Shown here in pieces: positions 63,950 to 64,000 of a stretch of DNA of 64,000 nt. Origin of the DNA: Chthonomonadales bacterium (lineage in GTDB: Bacteria > Armatimonadota > Chthonomonadetes > Chthonomonadales > CAJBBX01). The stretch's first letter is position 1; each line of letters opens with the position of its first letter. Below the pieces are notes generated by a model. It was not told the DNA's origin. It did no database searches and saw only the letters and a list, made by a program, of their open reading frames with translations. The stretch is taken from assembly GCA_020849275.1 (NCBI GenBank), contig JADLGO010000034.1, positions 87,556 through 151,555 on the forward strand, in the 5' to 3' direction. The position numbers and the translations under genes are program-made.

Positions 63950-64000
63950 ATGAAGCTTGCCTGGCAGCTCGCGGCCGCCCTGCTCGCGCTCACCGGCCCG
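63950..64000 (+). CDS. N-terminus of an exported protein, cut by window end
   Basis: Only 17 residues are visible (MKLAWQLAAALLALTGP), which form the start of a signal peptide. GAGAGG lies 9 nt upstream of the ATG, and AGGAGG abuts it. The same frame is open back to an ATG at 63728 with GGAGG 5 nt upstream, so a Pro/Arg-rich N-terminal extension is possible. Function cannot be told. Confidence 0.55.
   Translation, partial: MKLAWQLAAALLALTGP

Overview
This is a gene-dense, very high G+C bacterial chromosome segment with frequent GTG/TTG starts and strong GGAGG ribosome binding sites. It carries a set of futalosine-pathway menaquinone genes (a UbiD/UbiX pair, a UbiA-type prenyltransferase and MqnA). 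It also has an FhaA/PP2C/Ser-Thr kinase group, several phytanoyl-CoA dioxygenase-like (PhyH) proteins, neutral-ceramidase-like and amidohydrolase enzymes, and large secreted glycosidase-like proteins. Together these suggest a heterotrophic member of Armatimonadota or a similar deep-branching high-G+C lineage. That placement is inference from gene content; no rRNA, tRNA, phage, IS element or CRISPR array was seen.

Layout. 1-8.2 kb: argF (cut by the window edge), an orphan ANTAR response regulator with a clear sigma-70-type promoter, a HAD phosphatase, a FapA-like protein, a VanX-type dipeptidase, a BrkB-like membrane protein and small membrane proteins. 8.2-18.1 kb: a clostripain-like lipoprotein whose catalytic Cys is Ser, a GAF-GGDEF cyclase, and a minus-strand signalling operon (FhaA, a 32-residue FhaB-like membrane stub, PP2C with a periplasmic NHL-like domain, Ser/Thr kinase, HEAT-repeat protein). 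18.3-26.6 kb: thioredoxin-like protein, amidohydrolase, serA, an orphan ParB-like protein, two divergent PhyH enzymes (one with a halogenase-like HxG motif), and a ceramidase-like hydrolase. 26.9-34.9 kb: ubiD, PAP2, ubiX, mqnP and mqnA, then a macrodomain protein, HAD phosphatase, M20 peptidase and UDP-glucuronate decarboxylase-like epimerase. 35-40.2 kb: a NIL-like small protein with metX, a VOC-like protein, a PIG-L deacetylase with a NagB-like protein, and metY on the other strand.

40.3-47.7 kb is the most system-like block. A SorC-type regulator with a perfect palindromic operator leads a tightly overlapping run of PfkB kinase, DUF4432 epimerase-like protein, a class II aldolase-like protein with altered catalytic residues, and pyruvate-dehydrogenase-type E1 alpha, E1 beta and E2 without E3. 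This looks like an inducible carbohydrate (or polyol) oxidation pathway whose substrate cannot be read from sequence. 47.8-51.7 kb: a second NIL-like protein under the same type of promoter, a DinB-like protein, galK, cupin-type phosphoglucose isomerase, a membrane protein and a methyltransferase. 51.7-64 kb: secreted glycosidase-like proteins, amidohydrolase, DUF423, a decayed block with two frame-disrupted secreted genes, a zinc-ribbon protein, a third PhyH protein, a class V aminotransferase, a Gfo/Idh/MocA oxidoreductase, and the start of an exported protein behind an unusual repeat-bearing leader.

The main leads are the HxG PhyH protein, the SorC operon with its altered aldolase, the split FhaB-like stub in the kinase operon, the Cys-to-Ser clostripain, and the paired NIL-like genes.
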